Part shown: piece by piece, positions 61,130 to 64,000 of the stretch | How positions within the stretch are numbered: the stretch's first letter is position 1 | Layout: every line of letters starts with the position of its first letter | Source of the DNA: Mucilaginibacter aquatilis | GTDB lineage: Bacteria; Bacteroidota; Bacteroidia; Sphingobacteriales; Sphingobacteriaceae | Assembly: GCF_009755275.1 (NCBI RefSeq) | Contig: NZ_WQLA01000004.1 | Span: 1 to 64,000 of the forward strand | Length of the DNA: 64,000 nt | Direction of reading: 5' to 3' | The notes under the pieces: model-generated | The model's database searches: none | What the model saw: the letters and a program-made list of their open reading frames with translations, nothing else | Told to the model about the DNA's origin: nothing | Translations under genes and position numbers: made by a program

Positions 61130-62473
61130 TTATCTTTTACGCAAGGCCTTACCGCGGGTTGTTTTGGGTTTACCATGTTTTTTTGCCAACTGCTGTTTGT
61201 GGCCAAGCTTCGGCTTCTTCTCTACACGCTCTTTTTTCTCATGAAATGCCCCTTTAAAGTCAGGGTCTTCTCTGCGTTTCTGCAAGTCAATTTCGCGTGC
61301 CTGCTCCTGGCGTTCTTCATAAGGTGTTTCTTCAATGAAAACATCCTCGGGTATTTGCTGCACGGCAATTTGCTGCCTTATAAGCTTTTCAATTTTCCCA
61401 ACGTAATACTCTTCTGCAGGGTTACAAAAGGTTACTGCTTCGCCACTTTGATGCGCACGGCCGGTGCGCCCTATACGGTGAACATAATCTTCAATAACAA
61501 TAGGCACATCAAAGTTAATCACATGGCTTACATCGCTCACATCAATTCCTCGCGAAGCTACATCAGTAGCCACTAAAATTTTAATATCATCATTTTTGAA
61601 TGAATTGATAGAGTTTATACGGGTGTTTTGGCCTTTATTGGCATGCAACACCTTAACCTGCTGATCATCATATTTACGAACTAAGAATTTGTAAACATCT
61701 TCGGCAGCATTACGGGTTTTAGTAAACACAATAAGCTTCTTAATATCCTCGTTACGGTCAAGCAGCTTTTTAAGCAGGTTAATTTTGGTTTTTACGTTAG
61801 GTACGTGAAACAGTGATTGCGTTACGGTTTGTGCAGGTGTAGCCTGCGGTGTAACTTCAATTACCGTAGGAAATTCAAGAAAATTACCAGACAGGGTTTG
61901 AACCTTATCAGACATGGTAGCCGAAAACAATAAATTTTGCCTTTTGCGAGGTACCACTTCCAAAATGCGGTTAATTTGCGGCATAAAGCCCATATCCATC
62001 ATTTTGTCGGCTTCATCAAGTACGAGTACCTGTAATGGCTTGGTAACAATGTGCCCGGCAAGATAAAGATCCATAAATCTACCAGGTGTAGCTACAATTA
62101 TATCAACGCCCTTTTTTATGTTTTCTATCTGGGTTTTAGGTCCCAAGCCTCCATATAGAATAACGGTACGCAAATCGGTATTGGCAGCAAAGCTGCGTAT
62201 GTTCTCCTCAATTTGCATAGCAAGCTCACGGGTTGGAGCTAAAATTAGTGCACGTGCATCGTTACCCTGTGCATACTTTAACTTCATAATTATTGGCAAC
62301 ACATAGGCGGCAGTTTTACCTGTACCCGTTTGCGCAATGCCCATCACGTCCTGACCGTTTAAAATAGGCGGAAAAGCTTTTTCCTGTATCGGTGTGGTTT
62401 CGGTATAGCCGGCATCAGCAACAGCATTTAATATCTGCCGGTTAAATTTAAAATCATCGAAAGGTACGCCCAT
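61130..62473 (-). CDS. DEAD-box RNA helicase (RhlE type)
   Basis: ATP-dependent RNA helicase of 447 residues. Q motif and Walker A AQTGTGKTAA (52-61), DEAD in VLDEADKMMDMG, SAT in LFSATMSDK, and C-terminal HRIGRTGRAHQSG. The basic C-terminal tail (about 405-447, EKKPKLGHKQQLAKKHGKPK) probably binds RNA. I start at the ATG at 62473 (MGVPFDDFKFN) because a -7 box TATCTTTG (62480-62487) covers an earlier TTG at 62482, which would make the message leaderless. Function: ribosome or mRNA processing by family. Confidence 0.93.
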   Translation of the reverse strand: MGVPFDDFKFNRQILNAVADAGYTETTPIQEKAFPPILNGQDVMGIAQTGTGKTAAYVLPIIMKLKYAQGNDARALILAPTRELAMQIEENIRSFAANTDLRTVILYGGLGPKTQIENIKKGVDIIVATPGRFMDLYLAGHIVTKPLQVLVLDEADKMMDMGFMPQINRILEVVPRKRQNLLFSATMSDKVQTLSGNFLEFPTVIEVTPQATPAQTVTQSLFHVPNVKTKINLLKKLLDRNEDIKKLIVFTKTRNAAEDVYKFLVRKYDDQQVKVLHANKGQNTRINSINSFKNDDIKILVATDVASRGIDVSDVSHVINFDVPIVIEDYVHRIGRTGRAHQSGEAVTFCNPAEEYYVGKIEKLIRQQIAVQQIPEDVFIEETPYEERQEQAREIDLQKRREDPDFKGAFHEKKERVEKKPKLGHKQQLAKKHGKPKTTRGKALRKR

Positions 62474-62479
62474 AGCGGG

Positions 62480-62487
62480 CAAAGATA
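62480..62487 (-). promoter_or_regulatory. Candidate -7 box overlapping the upstream start of the DEAD-box gene
   Basis: TATCTTTG on the minus strand matches TAnnTTTG and ends 6 nt from the ATG at 62473. It covers the alternative TTG codon at 62482, which argues against that start. Confidence 0.5.
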
Positions 62488-62594
62488 CGCTTTTAGTGAA
62501 GAAGTGGGAAAGTACTTGCTTACTGAGTTGGTCGTCAAGCAGTCATTTTACTGGCAAAAGCATTAGCTTTTATTATATGGAACAAGTATTTGCT

Positions 62595-62629
62595 CAAAAA
62601 AAGCCCGGGGCCCTACCAAAGCCCCAGGC
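62595..62629 (-). terminator. Rho-independent terminator of the DUF4142 gene
   Basis: On the minus strand a 9-bp stem GCCTGGGGC/GCCCCGGGC (positions 62603-62611 and 62621-62629, one G-U pair) with a 9-nt loop is followed by a T-rich tract (62595-62602). Confidence 0.85.
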
Positions 62630-62645
62630 AAATCAACAATTATTA

Positions 62646-63173
62646 TTATTGTGCGTTTACGGTGGTGTTCAATTGGCGTGCTTCCTCTAAATGAGCTTTT
62701 AGCGTAGGCAGTTTTTCGCGTGCAAAGTTTTTCAGGTCGTCATCTTCAACGTTGTTTGAAGCCTGTTCAAATAAGTTTACTTGCTCCTCGTGCGATTGTA
62801 CCATTAACGTAGCGAAGCCTTTATCAAACGCAACACCGGTTAATGGCATTAAACTGTTTAATTTTGTTTGATGTTTTTCAAGTAGTTGCGTTGGTACAGT
62901 GAAACCTTCGTTATTAGCCAAGGTAGTTAACTGAGTACTTGCTGTAGTGTGATCATTAACCATGTGATGACCGTAATTTTTCACCTGCTGGCTTACACCT
63001 TTTTGCTCCGCCATGGCACCAGCCTGAATTTCGAGCATGTTACCACTTGCTGCCTCATTTACAAAAAGCTGGTTCTGCATTTTCATGGCATCATCATCGT
63101 CATCATCAGAGCATGCTGAGAATGTGAAAACGCTTAACGCAAGCATTATTACTAAAATAAATTTGTTTTTCAT
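62646..63173 (-). CDS. DUF4142 lipoprotein
   Basis: A 175-residue predicted lipoprotein: signal ending TFSAC (Cys21), then SDDDDDDAMK, a short acidic linker before the domain. The rest is a four-helix ferritin-like bundle of the DUF4142 family (MLEIQAGAMAEQKGVSQQVK, NYGHHMVNDHTTASTQLTTL, VQSHEEQVNLFEQA). Members are often induced by stress; the function is unknown. It ends in its own terminator and is divergent from the dihydroorotase gene. Confidence 0.88.
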   Translation of the reverse strand: MKNKFILVIMLALSVFTFSACSDDDDDDAMKMQNQLFVNEAASGNMLEIQAGAMAEQKGVSQQVKNYGHHMVNDHTTASTQLTTLANNEGFTVPTQLLEKHQTKLNSLMPLTGVAFDKGFATLMVQSHEEQVNLFEQASNNVEDDDLKNFAREKLPTLKAHLEEARQLNTTVNAQ

Positions 63174-63237
63174 ATTGATTAATTATCTTACTCAATAAGC
63201 AATAAACGCAATTGATGTTTCCGTGCAATGGGCTTTC

Positions 63238-63272
63238 GGGTATTTATCGGGTAAGTATGGGTATTAATACCC
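63238..63272. promoter_or_regulatory. Operator-like GGGTA array in the divergent gap
   Basis: GGGTA occurs at 63238, 63249 and 63259, spaced 11 and 10 nt (about one helical turn), the last being part of a 14-nt perfect palindrome GGGTATTAATACCC (63259-63272). It lies between the DUF4142 lipoprotein gene and dihydroorotase and could bind a regulator of either. Confidence 0.35.
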
Positions 63273-63359
63273 TTCGGCCTGTCAAATAATTAAACAATAA
63301 CATTCTTACGCATTCAAACTTTTAAGCAATAAATATCCAAATCTGCATACCTTTACCAC

Positions 63360-64000
63360 ATGTCATCTATTCTCATAAAATCTGCTACCGTAGTTAACGA
63401 AGGCCAAAAGTTTGTTGCCGATGTTTTAGTAAAAAATGGCTTGATAGAGCGGATAGACCATAACATTGACGCTCATGCCGATGAATTAATTTACGCTGAA
63501 GGGCTGCACCTGCTCCCCGGCGCAATTGATGACCAGGTACACTTTCGTGAGCCTGGTTTAACGCATAAAGCTAACATATACACGGAGGCGCGCGCAGCGG
63601 TAGCCGGTGGCATTACATCTTTTATGGAAATGCCCAACACCGTACCTAACACACTAACCCAGCAGCTTTTACAAGATAAATATGACATCGCCGCGCAAAA
63701 CTCGCTCGCTAATTATTCCTTTTATATGGGAGCATCTAACGATAATATTGAAGAAGTTTTGCGTACTGATGCTCGCAATGTTTGTGGCATTAAGGTATTT
63801 ATGGGTTCATCAACGGGTAATATGCTGGTTGACAATCCGCGAACTTTGGAGAACCTTTTCTCACAATCACCTATGCTTATCGCTACCCACTGCGAGGATG
63901 AGCAAACCATAAAAAACAACCTTGCACACTATAAAGAATTAATGGGCGATGACATTACTATTGATTATCATCCAAAAATTCGTAACACCGAAGCTTGCTA
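63360..64000 (+). CDS. Dihydroorotase, 5' part (cut by window end)
   Basis: The first 213 codons of a dihydroorotase (pyrimidine synthesis; carbamoyl-aspartate to dihydroorotate), running off the window. The zinc-ligand motif DDQVHFREPGLTHKA (HxR form) and AGGITSFMEMPNTVPNT are visible, and ATHCED further on. The gene begins at 63360, where the ATG is preceded by TACCTTTA at 63348-63355, a -7-like box with A in place of the final G. The C-terminal part, including the rest of the metal site, lies outside the window. Confidence 0.9.
   Translation, partial: MSSILIKSATVVNEGQKFVADVLVKNGLIERIDHNIDAHADELIYAEGLHLLPGAIDDQVHFREPGLTHKANIYTEARAAVAGGITSFMEMPNTVPNTLTQQLLQDKYDIAAQNSLANYSFYMGASNDNIEEVLRTDARNVCGIKVFMGSSTGNMLVDNPRTLENLFSQSPMLIATHCEDEQTIKNNLAHYKELMGDDITIDYHPKIRNTEAC

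Noticed and set aside
61175-61576. Plus-strand 133-residue Phe/Leu-rich frame inside the DEAD-box gene
   Set aside because: Antisense to the helicase; hydrophobic look results from the reverse complement of a Lys/Glu-rich coding region.
1-64000. tRNA, rRNA, mobile element or prophage
   Set aside because: No transposase, integrase, inverted terminal repeat pair, cloverleaf or ribosomal sequence was recognised on either strand; a tRNA scan would settle the tRNA question.

Overview
The window looks like an ordinary chromosomal stretch from a member of the Bacteroidota, most probably family Sphingobacteriaceae (Mucilaginibacter or Pedobacter type). The evidence is the set of lineage-typical genes (GldC, DUF4290, DUF6089, DUF4142, carboxypeptidase-regulatory-domain outer membrane proteins, CcmF/CcsA with a CcmD-like protein), promoter sequences of the Bacteroidota type (TAnnTTTG near -7), weak Shine-Dalgarno sequences, and a gene complement for a Gram-negative envelope (Kdo synthesis, outer membrane barrels, lipoproteins). 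The genus is inference. I see no rRNA, tRNA, CRISPR array, insertion sequence, integrase or phage gene.

Layout. 0.3-6.8 kb: a GAF histidine kinase, YjbQ, then a tight minus-strand cluster (alpha/beta hydrolase, CBS-ACT protein, NAD kinase, DUF6089 barrel), YqeY and a short-chain dehydrogenase. 7-10.7 kb: a glycine-rich TonB-receptor-like barrel and a glycine-rich CBM9-like secreted partner. 11-20 kb: a secreted protein, a SlyD-type FKBP, a YyaL/DUF255 protein, a UvrD/PcrA helicase, a small XRE regulator, and a TPR protein with a histidine-kinase H-box but no ATPase domain, divergent from two tiny exported proteins. 20-28.5 kb: M20 peptidase, a 41-residue Lys/Ser-rich protein, dGTPase, DUF4290 protein with an RGG-like tail, MurA, MFS transporter, HAD phosphatase, DinB protein. 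28.6-41 kb: L,D-transpeptidase, GH28 pectinase, M64 peptidase, KdsA, KdsD, DUF3140, an aldehyde dehydrogenase, MnmA, TopA. 41-52.6 kb (minus strand): Maf, KdsC, IscX, ferredoxin, DUF2520, PhyH oxygenase, then a cytochrome c maturation region (ccmF, ccmE, ccmD-like, ccmC, ccmB) interleaved with glutamate dehydrogenase and two secreted proteins. 52.7-59.5 kb: a signalling island of two hybrid histidine kinases, CheB and CheR. 59.6-64 kb: small membrane proteins, GldC, a DEAD-box helicase, DUF4142 lipoprotein and the 5' part of dihydroorotase.

How the genes fit together. KdsD, KdsA and KdsC are three of the steps from ribulose-5-phosphate to Kdo for lipopolysaccharide. MurA and the L,D-transpeptidase act on peptidoglycan. 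IscX and the adjacent ferredoxin belong to iron-sulphur assembly. The ccm genes attach haem to periplasmic cytochromes, with ccmA and the CcmG/H thiol proteins not in the window. The hybrid-kinase/CheR/CheB cluster looks like a chemotaxis-derived stress-signalling module rather than a motility operon, as no receptor, CheA or CheW is present.

The most notable observations are the CxxxY form of CcmE, the Asp-for-Cys exchange in MurA (expected fosfomycin insensitivity), the ATPase-less TPR/H-box protein beside two small exported proteins that share a C-terminal GTxDGG motif, the RGG-like tail of the DUF4290 protein, and several genes whose -7 box lies only 5-6 nt before the start codon, suggesting leaderless messages.
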